This document shows positions 50,737 to 62,247 of a DNA stretch of 64,000 nucleotides, piece by piece; the first letter of the stretch is position 1; the number at the start of each line of letters is the position of its first letter. Where the stretch lies: NCBI RefSeq assembly GCF_050908995.1, contig NC_135120.1:3361433-3425432 (forward strand), given 5' to 3'. The notes beneath the pieces were generated by a model. It was not told the origin of the DNA. It was given only the letters and a program-made list of their open reading frames with translations, and searched no databases. The DNA comes from Andrena cerasifolii (lineage: Eukaryota; Arthropoda; Insecta; Hymenoptera; Andrenidae). The position numbers and the translations under genes were made by a program.

Positions 50737-52455
50737 AGAACGAGTAGAACGAGTAAAACGAGTAATACGAGTAATACGAGTAAAACGAGTAAAACGAGTA
50801 AAACGAGTAATACGAGTAAAACAAGTAAAACGAGTAAAACGAGTAAAACGAGTAAAACGAGTAAAACGAGCAAAACGAGCAAAACGAGTAAAACGAGTAA
50901 AACGAGTAAAACGAGTAAAACGAGCAAAACGAGTAAAACGAGTAAAACGAGTAAAACGAGTAAAACGAGTAAATCGAGTAAAACGAGTAAATCGAGTAAA
51001 TCGAGTAAAACGAGTAAAACGAGTAATACGAGTAATACGAGTAAAACGAGTAAAACGAGTAAAACGAGTAAAACGAGTAATACGAGTAATACGAGTAAAA
51101 CGAGCAAAACTAGTAAAACGAGCAAAACGAGCAAAACGAGCAAAACGAGCAAAACTAGTAAAACGAGCAAAACGAGTAAAACGAGTAAAACGAGTAAAAC
51201 GAGTAAAACGAGTAAAACGAGTAAAACGAGTAAAACGAGTAAAACGAGTAAAACGAGTAAAACGAGTAAAACGAGTAAAACGAGTAAAACGAGTAAAACG
51301 AGTAAAACGAGTAAAACGAGTAAAACGAGTAAAACCAGTAAAACGAGTAAAACGAGTAAAACGAGTAAAACGAGTAAAACGAGTAAAACGAGCAAAACGA
51401 GTAAAACGAGTAAAACGAGTAAAACGAGTAAAACGAGTAAATCGAGTAAAACGAGTAAATCGAGTAAATCGAGTAAAACGAGTAAAGCGAGTAAAACGAG
51501 TAAAACGAGTAAAACGAGTAAAACGAGTAGAACGAGTAAAACGAGTAGAACGAGTAAAACGAGTAGAACGAGTAAAACGAGTAGAACGAGTAAAACGAGT
51601 AAAACGAGTAGAACGAGTAAAACGAGTAGAACGAGTAAAACGAGTAAAACGAGTAAAACGAGTAAAACGAGTAAAACGAGTAAAACGAGTAACACGAGTA
51701 AAACGAGTAAAACGAGTAAAACGAGTAAAACGAGTAAAACGAGTAAAACTAGTAAAACGAGCAAAACGAGTAAAACGAGTAAAACGAGTAAAACGAGTAA
51801 AACGAGTAAAACGAGTAAAACGAGTAAAACGAGTAAAACGAGTAAAACTAGTAAAACGAGTAAAACGAGCAAAACGAGCAAAACTAGTAAAACGAGCAAA
51901 ACGAGCAAAACGAGCAAAACGAGCAAAACTAGTAAGACGAGTAAAACGAGTAAAACGAGTAAAACGAGTAAAACGAGTAAAACGAGTAAAACGAGTAAAA
52001 CGAGTAAAACGAGTAAAACGAGTAAAACGAGTAAAACGAGTAAAACGAGTAAAACGAGTAAAACGAGTAAAACGAGTAAAACGAGTAAAACGAGTAAAAC
52101 GAGTAAAACGAGTAAAACGAGTAAAACGAGTAAAACGAGTAAAACGAGTAAAACGAGTAAAACGAGTAAAACGAGTAAAACGAGTAAAACGAGTAAAACG
52201 AGTAAAACGAGTAAAACGAGTAAAACCAGTAAAACCAGTAAAACCAGTAAAACGAGTAAAACGAGTAGAACGAGTAAAACGAGTAGAACGAGTAAAACGA
52301 GTAGAACGAGTAAAACGAGTAGAACGAGTAAAACGAGTAATACGAGTAATACGAGTAAAACGAGTAAAACTAGTAAAACGAGTAAAACGAGCAAAACGAG
52401 CAAAACTAGTAAAACGAGCAAAACGAGCAAAACGAGCAAAACTAGTAAAACGAGC
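50737..52455 (+). repeat. Unit Z, copy 4
   Basis: G×2 50737, I×2-B×3-I, aaaacaagt 50818, C×2, W-B-W-W, I pairs, C-S-C×4-S-C, P near 51334, W-B-W-W, aaagcgagt 51484, G series, N, S-C, S-B-C×2-S-C×4-S-R (51934), P×3 at 52222-52248, only four G alternating with B, I×2, S-B-C×2-S-C×3-S-C. R lies 889 units after the R of copy 2. Confidence 0.83.
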
Positions 52456-53436
52456 AAAACGAGTAAAACGAGTAAAACGAGTAAAACGAGTAAAACGAGT
52501 AAAACGAGTAAAACGAGTAAAACGAGTAAAACGAGTAAAACGAGTAAAACGAGTAAAACGAGTAAAACGAGTAAAACGAGTAAAACGAGTAAAACGAGTA
52601 AAACGAGTAAAACGAGTAAAACGAGTAAAACGAGTAAAACGAGTAAAACGAGTAAAACGAGTAAAACGAGTAAAACGAGTAAAACGAGTAAAACGAGTAA
52701 AACGAGTAAAACGAGTAAAACGAGTAAAACGAGTAAAACGCGTAAAACGAGTAAAACGAGTAGAACGAGTAAAACGAGTAAAACGCGTAAAACGAGTAAA
52801 ACGAGTAGAACGAGTAAAACGAGTAGAACGAGTAAAACGAGTAAAACGAGTAAAACGAGTAAAACGAGTAAAACGAGTAAAACGAGTAAAACGAGTAAAA
52901 CGAGTAAAACGAGTAAAACGAGTAAAACGAGTAAAACGAGTAAAACGAGTAAAACGAGTAAAACGAGTAAAACGAGTAAAACGAGTAAAACGAGTAAAAC
53001 GAGTAAAACGAGTAAAACGAGTAAAACGAGTAAAACGAGTAAAACGAGTAAAACGAGTAAAACGAGTAAAACGAGTAAAACGAGTAAAACGAGTAAAACG
53101 AGTAAAACCAGTAAAACCAGTAAAACGAGTAGAACGAGTAAAACGAGTAGAACGAGTAAAACGAGTAGAACGAGTAAAACGAGTAGAACGAGTAGAACGA
53201 GTAAAACGAGTAGAACGAGTAAAACGAGTAGAACGAGTAAAACGAGTAGAACGAGTAAAACGAGTAGAACGAGTAAAACGAGTAGAACGAGTAAAACGAG
53301 TAGAACGAGTAAAACGAGTAATACGAGTAATACGAGTAAAACGAGTAAAACTAGTAAAACGAGTAAAACGAGCAAAACGAGCAAAACTAGTAAAACGAGC
53401 AAAACGAGCAAAACGAGCAAAACTAGTAAAACGAGC
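52456..53436 (+). repeat. 981-bp unit: 31-unit run, M-G, 30-unit run, P-G, S-C
   Basis: Exact base units at 52456-52734 (31), M-B×2-G-B twice in a row from 52735 (a local 45-bp duplication), G, exact base units at 52834-53103 (30), P×2 at 53104-53121, eleven G from 53131 with one G-G step, I×2, S-B-C×2-S-C×3-S-C ending at 53436. The next unit starts at 53437 with another 31-unit run and M at 53716, 981 bp after the M at 52735. Confidence 0.85.
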
Positions 53437-54327
53437 AAAACGAGTAAAACGAGTAAAACGAGTAAAACGAGTAAAACGAGTAAAACGAGTAAAACGAGTA
53501 AAACGAGTAAAACGAGTAAAACGAGTAAAACGAGTAAAACGAGTAAAACGAGTAAAACGAGTAAAACGAGTAAAACGAGTAAAACGAGTAAAACGAGTAA
53601 AACGAGTAAAACGAGTAAAACGAGTAAAACGAGTAAAACGAGTAAAACGAGTAAAACGAGTAAAACGAGTAAAACGAGTAAAACGAGTAAAACGAGTAAA
53701 ACGAGTAAAACGAGTAAAACGCGTAAAACGAGTAAAACGAGTAGAACGAGTAAAACGAGTAGAACGAGTAAAACGAGTAAAACGAGTAAAACGAGTAAAA
53801 CGAGTAAAACGAGTAAAACGAGTAAAACGAGTAAAACGAGTAAAACGAGTAAAACGAGTAAAACGAGCAAAACGAGCAAAACGAGTAAAACGAGTAAAAC
53901 GAGTAAAACGAGTAAAACGAGTAAATCGAGTAAAACGAGCAAAACGAGCAAAACGAGCAAAACTAGTAAAACGAGTAAAACGAGTAAAACGAGTAAAACG
54001 AGTAAAACGAGTAAAACGAGTAAAACGAGTAAATCGAGTAAAACGAGTAAATCGAGTAAAACGAGTAAATCGAGTAAAACGAGTAAATCGAGTAAAACGA
54101 GTAAAACGAGTAAAACGAGTAAAACGAGTAAAACGAGTAAAACGAGTAAAACGAGTAAAACGAGTAAAACGAGTAAAACGAGTAAAACGCGTAAAACGAG
54201 TAAAACGAGCAAATCGAGTAAAACGAGTAAATCGAGTAAAACGAGTAAAACGAGTAAAACGAGTAAAACGAGTAAAACGAGTAAAACGAGTAAAACGAGT
54301 AAAACGAGTAAAACGAGTAAAACGAGT
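53437..54327 (+). repeat. 31-unit run, M-G, then W/M part of the W/M/G cassette
   Basis: Exact units at 53437-53715, M 53716, B×2, G-B-G without the 45-bp duplication of the previous unit, C×2, B×5, W, C×3, S, W-B×4 series near 54028, M 54184, B, C, W, B, W. Here the 981-bp unit gives way to the W/M/G cassette. Confidence 0.82.
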
Positions 54328-56271
54328 AAAACGCGTAAAACGAGTAGAACGAGTAAAACGAGTAGAACGAGTAAAACGAGTAGAACGAGTAAAACGAGTA
54401 GAACGAGTAAAACGAGTAATACGAGTAATACGAGTAAAACGAGTAAAACGAGTAAAACGAGTAAAACGAGTAAAACGAGTAATACGAGTAATACGAGTAA
54501 TACGAGTAAAACGAGTAAAACGAGTAAAACGAGTAAAACGAGTAAAACGAGTAAAACGAGTAAAACGAGTAAAACGAGTAAAACGAGTAAAACGAGTAAA
54601 ACGAGTAAAACGAGTAAAACGAGTAAAACGAGTAAAACGAGTAAAACGAGTAAAACGAGTAAAACGAGTAAAACGAGTAAAACGAGTAAAACGAGTAAAA
54701 CGAGAAAAACGAGTAAAACGAGTAAAACGAGTAAAACGAGTAAAACGAGTAAAACGAGTAAAACGAGTAAAACGAGTAAAACGAGTAAAACGAGTAAAAC
54801 GAGTAAAACGAGTAAAACGAGTAAAACGAGTAAAACGAGTAAAACGAGTAAAACGAGTAAAACGAGTAAAACGAGTAAAACGAGTAAAACGAGTAAAACG
54901 AGTAAAACGAGTAAAACTAGTAAAACGAGTAAAACGAGCAAAACGAGCAAAACTAGTAAAACGAGCAAAACGAGCAAAACGAGCAAAACTAGTAAAACGA
55001 GCAAAACGAGTAAAACGAGTAAAACGAGTAAAACGAGTAAAACGAGTAAAACGAGTAAAACGAGTAAAACGAGTAAAACGAGTAAAACGAGCAAATCGAG
55101 TAAAACGAGTAAATCGAGTAAAACGAGTAAAACGAGTAAAACGAGTAAAACGAGTAAAACGAGTAAAACGAGTAAAACGAGTAAAACGAGTAAAACGAGT
55201 AAAACGCGTAAAACGAGTAAAACGAGTAAAACGAGTAGAACGAGTAAAACGAGTAGAACGAGTAAAACGAGTAGAACGAGTAAAACGAGTAATACGAGTA
55301 ATACGAGTAAAACGAGTAAAACGAGTAAAACGAGTAAAACGAGTAAAACGAGTAATACGAGTAATACGAGTAAAACGAGTAAAACGAGTAAAACGAGTAA
55401 AACGAGTAAAACGAGTAAAACGAGTAAAACGAGTAAAACGAGTAAAACGAGTAAAACGAGTAAAACGAGTAAAACGAGTAAAACGAGTAAAACGAGTAAA
55501 ACGAGTAAAACGAGTAAAACGAGTAAAACGAGTAAAACGAGTAAAACGAGTAAAACGAGTAAAACGAGTAAAACGAGTAAAACGAGAAAAACGAGTAAAA
55601 CGAGTAAAACGAGTAAAACGAGTAAAACGAGTAAAACGAGTAAAACGAGTAAAACGAGTAAAACGAGTAAAACGAGTAAAACGAGTAAAACGAGTAAAAC
55701 GAGTAAAACGAGTAAAACGAGTAAAACGAGTAAAACGAGTAAAACGAGTAAAACGAGTAAAACGAGTAAAACGAGTAAAACGAGTAAAACGAGTAAAACT
55801 AGTAAAACGAGTAAAACGAGCAAAACGAGCAAAACTAGTAAAACGAGCAAAACGAGCAAAACGAGCAAAACTAGTAAAACGAGCAAAACGAGTAAAACGA
55901 GTAAAACGAGTAAAACGAGTAAAACGAGTAAAACGAGTAAAACGAGTAAAACGAGTAAAACGAGTAAAACGAGTAAAACGAGTAAAACGAGTAAAACGAG
56001 TAAAACGAGTAAAACGAGTAAAACGAGTAAAACGAGTAAAACGAGTAAAACGAGTAAAACGAGTAAAACGAGTAAAACGAGTAAAACGAGTAAAACGAGC
56101 AAAACGAGCAAAACGAGTAAAACGAGTAAAACGAGTAAAACGAGTAAATCGAGTAAAACGAGTAAATCGAGTAAATCGAGTAAAACGAGTAAAACGAGTA
56201 ATACGAGTAATACGAGTAAAACGAGTAAAACGAGTAAAACGAGTAATACGAGTAATACGAGTAAAACGAGT
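54328..56271 (+). repeat. About 880-bp tandem unit, two copies
   Basis: M 54328 and 55201 each start a G-B series, I×2-B×5-I×2 or I×3, a long run, E (54697 and 55579), another run, and S-B-C×2-S-C×3-S-C (S at 54913 and 55795). Offsets are 873 to 882 bp (97-98 units). After copy 1 comes C-W-B-W; after copy 2 come C×2, W-B-W-W, and I×2-B×3-I×2. Confidence 0.82.
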
Positions 56272-58395
56272 AAAACGAGCAAAACGAGTAAAACGAGTAA
56301 AACGAGTAAAACGAGTAAAACGAGTAAAACGAGTAAAACGAGTAAAACGAGTAAAACGAGTAAAACGAGTAAAACGAGTAAAACGAGTAAAACGAGTAAA
56401 ACGAGTAAAACGAGTAAAACGAGTAAAACGAGTAAAACGAGTAAAACGAGTAAAACCAGTAAAACGAGTAAAACGAGTAAAACGAGTAAAACGAGTAAAA
56501 CGAGTAAAACGAGTAAAACGAGTAAAACGAGTAAAACGAGTAAAACGAGTAAAACGAGTAAAACGAGTAAAACGAGTAAAACGAGTAAAACGAGTAAAAC
56601 GAGTAAAACGAGTAAAACGAGTAAAACGAGTAAAACGAGTAAAACGAGTAAAACGAGTAAAACGAGAAAAACGAGTAAAACGAGTAAAACGAGTAAAACG
56701 AGTAAAACGAGTAAAACTAGTAAAACGAGTAAAACTAGTAAAACGAGTAAAACGAGCAAAACGAGTAAAACGAGTAAAACTAGTAAAACGAGCAAAACGA
56801 GCAAAACGAGCAAAACGAGCAAAACGAGCAAAACGAGTAAAACGAGCAAAACGAGCAAAACGAGTAAAACGAGTAAAACGAGTAAAACGAGTAAAACGAG
56901 TAAAACGAGTAAAACGAGTAAAACGAGTAAAACGAGTAAAACGAGTAAAACGAGTAAAACGAGTAAAACGAGTAAAACGAGTAAAACGAGTAAAACGAGT
57001 AAAACGAGTAAAACGAGTAAAACGAGTAAAACGAGTAAAACGAGTAAAACGAGTAAAACTAGTAAAACGAGTAAAACGAGCAAAACGAGCAAAACTAGTA
57101 AAACGAGCAAAACGAGCAAAACGAGCAAAACTAGTAAAACGAGCAAAACGAGTAAAACGAGTAAAACGAGTAAAACGAGTAAAACGAGTAAAACGAGTAA
57201 AACGAGTAATACGAGTAATACGAGTAAAACGAGTAAAACGAGTAAAACGAGTAAAACGAGTAAAACGAGTAAAACGAGTAAAACGAGTAAAACGAGTAAC
57301 ACGAGTAAAACGAGTAAAACGAGTAAAACGAGTAAAACGAGTAAAACGAGTAAAACGAGTAAAACGAGTAAAACGAGTAAAACTAGTAAAACGAGTAAAA
57401 CTAGTAAAACGAGTAAAACGAGCAAAACGAGCAAAACTAGTAAAACGAGCAAAACGAGCAAAACGAGCAAAACGAGCAAAACGAGCAAAACGAGTAAAAC
57501 GAGCAAAACGAGTAAAACGAGTAAAACGAGTAAAACGAGTAAAACGAGTAAAACGAGTAAAACGAGTAAAACGAGTAAAACGAGTAAAACGAGTAAAACG
57601 AGTAAAACGAGTAAAACGAGTAAAACGAGTAAAACGAGTAAAACGAGTAAAACGAGTAAAACGAGTAAAACGAGTAAAACGAGTAAAACGAGTAAAACTA
57701 GTAAAACGAGTAAAACTAGTAAAACGAGCAAAACTAGTAAAACGAGCAAAACTAGTAAAACGAGCAAAACTAGTAAAACGAGCAAAACTAGTAAAACGAG
57801 CAAAACGAGTAAAACGAGTAAAACGAGTAAAACGAGTAAAACGAGTAAAACGAGTAAAACGAGTAAAACGAGTAAAACGAGTAAAACGAGTAAAACGAGT
57901 AAAACGAGTAAAACGAGTAAAACGAGTAAAACGAGTAAAACGAGTAAAACGAGTAAAACGAGTAAAACGAGTAAAACGAGTAAAACGAGCAAAACGAGCA
58001 AAACGAGTAAAACGAGTAAAACGAGTAAAACGAGTAAATCGAGTAAAACGAGTAAATCGAGTAAATCGAGTAAAACGAGTAAAACGAGTAAAACGAGTAA
58101 TACGAGTAAAACGAGTAATACGAGTAAAACGAGTAATACGAGTAATACGAGTAATACGAGTAATACGAGCAAAACGAGTAAAACGAGTAAAACGAGTAAA
58201 ACGAGTAAAACGAGTAAAACGAGTAAAACGAGTAAAACGAGTAAAACGAGTAAAACGAGTAAAACGAGTAAAACGAGTAAAACGAGTAAAACGAGTAAAA
58301 CGAGTAAAACGAGTAAAACGAGTAAAACGAGTAAAACGAGTAAAACGAGTAAAACGAGTAAAACGAGTAAAACGAGTAAAACGAGTAAAACGAGT
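56272..58395 (+). repeat. S/C-rich block with S-C dimers and a mixed I cluster
   Basis: C 56272, run, P 56452, run, E 56659, S-B-S-B-C, S-C×6-B-C×2, run, S-B-C×2-S-C×3-S-C (57055), I×2, N, S-B-S-B-C×2-S-C×5-B-C, run, S-B then S alternating with C from 57712 to 57801 (five S-C dimers), C×2, W-B-W-W, then I-B-I-B-I×3 and a double variant aatacgagc at 58162-58170, run. Confidence 0.8.
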
Positions 58396-60663
58396 AAAAC
58401 GAGAAAAACGAGTAAAACGAGTAAAACGAGTAAAACGAGTAAAACGAGTAAAACGAGTAAAACGAGAAAAACGAGTAAAACGAGTAAAACGAGTAAAACG
58501 AGTAAAACGAGTAAAACGAGTAATACGAGTAATACGAGTAATACGAGTAAAACGAGTAAAACGAGTAAAACGAGTAAAACGAGTAATACGAGTAATACGA
58601 GTAAAACGAGTAAAACGAGTAAAACGAGTAATACGAGTAATACGAGTAAAACGAGTAAAACGAGTAAAACTAGTAAAACGAGTAAAACGAGCAAAACGAG
58701 CAAAACTAGTAAAACGAGCAAAACGAGCAAAACGAGCAAAACTAGTAAAACGAGCAAAACGAGTAAAACGAGTAAAACGAGTAAAACGAGTAAAACGAGT
58801 AAAACGAGTAAAACGAGTAAAACGAGTAAAACGAGTAAAACGCGTAAAACGAGTAAAACGAGCAAATCGAGTAAAACGAGTAAATCGAGTAAATCGAGTA
58901 AAACGAGTAAAACGAGTAATACGAGTAATACGAGTAAAACGAGTAAAACGAGTAAAACGAGTAATACGAGTAATACGAGTAAAACGAGTAAAACGAGTAA
59001 AACTAGTAAAACGAGTAAAACGAGCAAAACGAGCAAAACTAGTAAAACGAGCAAAACGAGCAAAACGAGCAAAACTAGTAAAACGAGCAAAACGAGTAAA
59101 ACGAGTAAAACGAGCAAAACGAGTAAAACGAGTAAAACGAGTAAAACGAGTAAAACGAGTAAAACGAGTAAAACGAGTAAAACGAGTAAAACGAGTAAAA
59201 CGAGTAAAACGAGTAAAACGAGTAAAACGAGTAAAACGAGTAAAACGAGTAAAACGAGTAAAACGAGTAAAACGAGTAAAACGAGTAAAACGAGTAAAAC
59301 GAGTAAAACGAGTAAAACGAGTAAAACGAGTAAAACGAGTAAAACGAGTAAAACGAGTAAAACGAGCAAAACGAGTAAAACGAGTAAAACGAGTAAAACG
59401 AGTAAATCGAGTAAAACGAGCAAAACGAGCAAAACGAGCAAAACTAGTAAAACGAGTAAAACGAGTAAAACGAGTAAAACGAGTAAAACGAGTAAAACGA
59501 GTAAAACGAGTAAATCGAGTAAAACGAGTAAATCGAGTAAAACGAGTAAATCGAGTAAAACGAGTAAATCGAGTAAAACGAGTAAAACGAGTAAAACGAG
59601 TAAAACGAGTAAAACGAGTAAAACGAGTAAAACGAGTAAAACGCGTAAAACGAGTAAAACGAGCAAATCGAGTAAAACGAGTAAATCGAGTAAAACGAGT
59701 AAAACGAGTAAAACGAGTAAAACGAGTAAAACGAGTAAAACGAGTAAAACGAGTAAAACGAGTAAAACGAGTAAAACGAGTAAAACGCGTAAAACGAGTA
59801 AAACGAGTAGAACGAGTAAAACGAGTAGAACGAGTAAAACGAGTAGAACGAGTAAAACGAGTAATACGAGTAATACGAGTAAAACGAGTAAAACGAGTAA
59901 AACGAGTAAAACGAGTAAAACGAGTAATACGAGTAATTCGAGTAAAACGAGTAAAACGAGTAAAACGAGTAAAACGAGTAAAACGAGTAAAACGAGTAAA
60001 ACGAGTAAAACGAGTAAAACGAGTAAAACGAGTAAAACGAGTAACACGAGTAAAGCGAGTAAAACGAGTAAAACGAGTAAAACGAGTAAAACGAGTAAAA
60101 CGAGTAAAACGAGTAAAACGAGTAAAACGAGTAAAACGAGTAAAACTAGTAAAACGAGTAAAACTAGTAAAACGAGTAAAACGAGCAAAACGAGCAAAAC
60201 TAGTAAAACGAGCAAAACGAGCAAAACGAGCAAAACGAGCAAAACGAGCAAAACGAGCAAAACGAGCAAAACGAGTAAAACGAGCAAAACGAGTAAAACG
60301 AGTAAAACGAGTAAAACGAGTAAAACGAGTAAAACGAGTAAAACGAGTAAAACGAGTAAAACGAGTAAAACGAGTAAAACGAGTAAAACGAGTAAAACGA
60401 GTAAAACGAGCAAAACGAGCAAAACGAGTAAAACGAGTAAAACGAGTAAATCGAGTAAAACGAGTAAATCGAGTAAATCGAGTAAAACGAGTAAAACGAG
60501 TAATACGAGTAATACGAGTAAATCGAGTAAATCGAGTAAAACGAGTAAAACGAGTAATACGAGTAATACGAGTAAAACGAGTAAAACGAGTAAAACGAGT
60601 AATACGAGTAATACGAGTAAAACGAGTAAAACGAGTAAAACTAGTAAAACGAGTAAAACGAGC
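58396..60663 (+). repeat. Higher-order block P, dispersed copy 4
   Basis: E 58396 and 58459, I×3-B×4-I×2-B×3-I×2, S-C cassette, M 58837, C-W-B-W-W, I pairs, S-C cassette, C 59359, W, C×3, S, W-B×4, M 59638, C-W-B-W, M, G series, I and X at 59935, N 60043 with aaagcgagt 60052, S-B-S-B-C×2-S-C×7, C×2, W-B-W-W, I×2-W×2-B×2-I×2, S-B-C. Closest to 4429-6741, about 54 kb away, and to 45518-47344. Confidence 0.85.
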
Positions 60664-61608
60664 AAAACGAGTAAAACGAGTAAAACGAGTAAAACGAGTA
60701 AAACGAGTAAAACGAGTAAAACGAGTAAAACGAGTAAAACGAGTAAAACGAGTAAAACGAGTAAAACGAGTAAAACGAGTAAAACGAGTAAAACGAGTAA
60801 AACGAGTAAAACGAGTAAAACGAGTAAAACGAGTAAAACGAGTAAAACGAGTAATACGAGTAATACGAGTAATACGAGTAAAACGAGTAAAACGAGTAAA
60901 ACGAGTAAAACGAGTAAAACGAGTAAAACGAGTAAAACGAGTAAAACGAGTAAAACGAGTAAAACGAGTAACACGAGTAAAACGAGTAAAACGAGTAAAA
61001 CGAGTAAAACGAGTAAAACGAGTAAAACGAGTAAAACGAGTAAAACTAGTAAAACGAGTAAAACTAGTAAAACGAGTAAAACGAGCAAAACGAGCAAAAC
61101 TAGTAAAACGAGCAAAACGAGCAAAACGAGCAAAACGAGCAAAACGAGCAAAACGAGCAAAACGAGCAAAACGAGTAAAACGAGCAAAACGAGTAAAACG
61201 AGTAAAACGAGTAAAACGAGTAAAACGAGTAAAACGAGTAAAACGAGTAAAACGAGTAAAACGAGTAAAACGAGTAAAACGAGTAAAACGAGTAAAACGA
61301 GTAAAACGAGTAAAACGAGTAAAACGAGTAAAACGAGTAAAACGAGTAAAACGAGTAAAACGAGTAAAACGAGTAAAACGAGTAAAACGAGTAAAACGAG
61401 TAAAACGAGTAAAACGAGTAAAACGAGTAAAACGAGTAAAACGAGTAAAACGAGTAAAACTAGTAAAACGAGCAAAACGAGCAAAACGAGTAAAACGAGT
61501 AAAACGAGTAAAACGAGTAAAACGAGTAAAACGAGCAAAACGAGCAAAACTAGTAAAACGAGCAAAACGAGCAAAACGAGCAAAACGAGCAAAACGAGCA
61601 AAACTAGT
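60664..61608 (+). repeat. I×3, N, S-B/C-rich cassettes, S before R
   Basis: Consensus run, I×3 near 60.85 kb, N, S-B-S-B-C×2-S-C×7-B-C (resembling 60142 onward), a long run, S-C×2, base units, C×2-S-C×5-S leading into R at 61609. The S-B-S-B cassettes at 60142 and 61042 are 900 bp (100 units) apart. Confidence 0.8.
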
Positions 61609-62247
61609 AAGACGAGTAAAACGAGTAAAACGAGTAAAACGAGTAAAACGAGTAAAACGAGTAAAACGAGTAAAACGAGTAAAACGAGTAAAACGAGTAA
61701 AACGAGTAAAACGAGAAAAACGAGTAAAACGAGTAAAACGAGTAAAACGAGTAAAACGAGTAAAACGAGTAAAACGAGTAAAACGAGTAAAACGAGTAAA
61801 ACGAGTAAAACGAGTAATACGAGTAATACGAGTAATACGAGTAAAACGAGTAAAACGAGTAAAACGAGTAAAACGAGTAATACGAGTAATACGAGTAAAA
61901 CGAGTAAAACGAGTAAAACGAGTAATACGAGTAATACGAGTAAAACGAGTAAAACGAGTAAAACGAGTAAAACGAGTAATACGAGTAATACGAGTAATAC
62001 GAGTAAAACGAGTAAAACGAGTAAAACGAGTAAAACGAGTAAAACGAGTAAAACGAGTAAAACGAGTAAAACGAGTAAAACGAGTAAAACGAGTAAAACG
62101 AGTAAAACGAGTAAAACGAGTAAAACGAGTAAAACGAGTAAAACGAGTAAAACGAGTAAAACTAGTAAAACGAGTAAAACGAGTAAAACGAGCAAAACGA
62201 GCAAAACTAGTAAAACGAGCAAAACGAGCAAAACGAGCAAAACTAGT
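61609..62247 (+). repeat. R-E-I block, 71 units
   Basis: R 61609, E 61708, I×3-B×4-I×2-B×3-I×2-B×4-I×3, run, S-B×2-C×2-S-C×3-S. Same order and same total length (639 bp) as 18829-19467, though that copy has two E units and different run lengths. Confidence 0.82.

Noticed and set aside
61609..62247. Exact copy of 18829-19467, because both are 639 bp
   Set aside because: Order of cassettes agrees, but the position of E, the number of E units and the run lengths differ; the equal total is probably partly coincidental.
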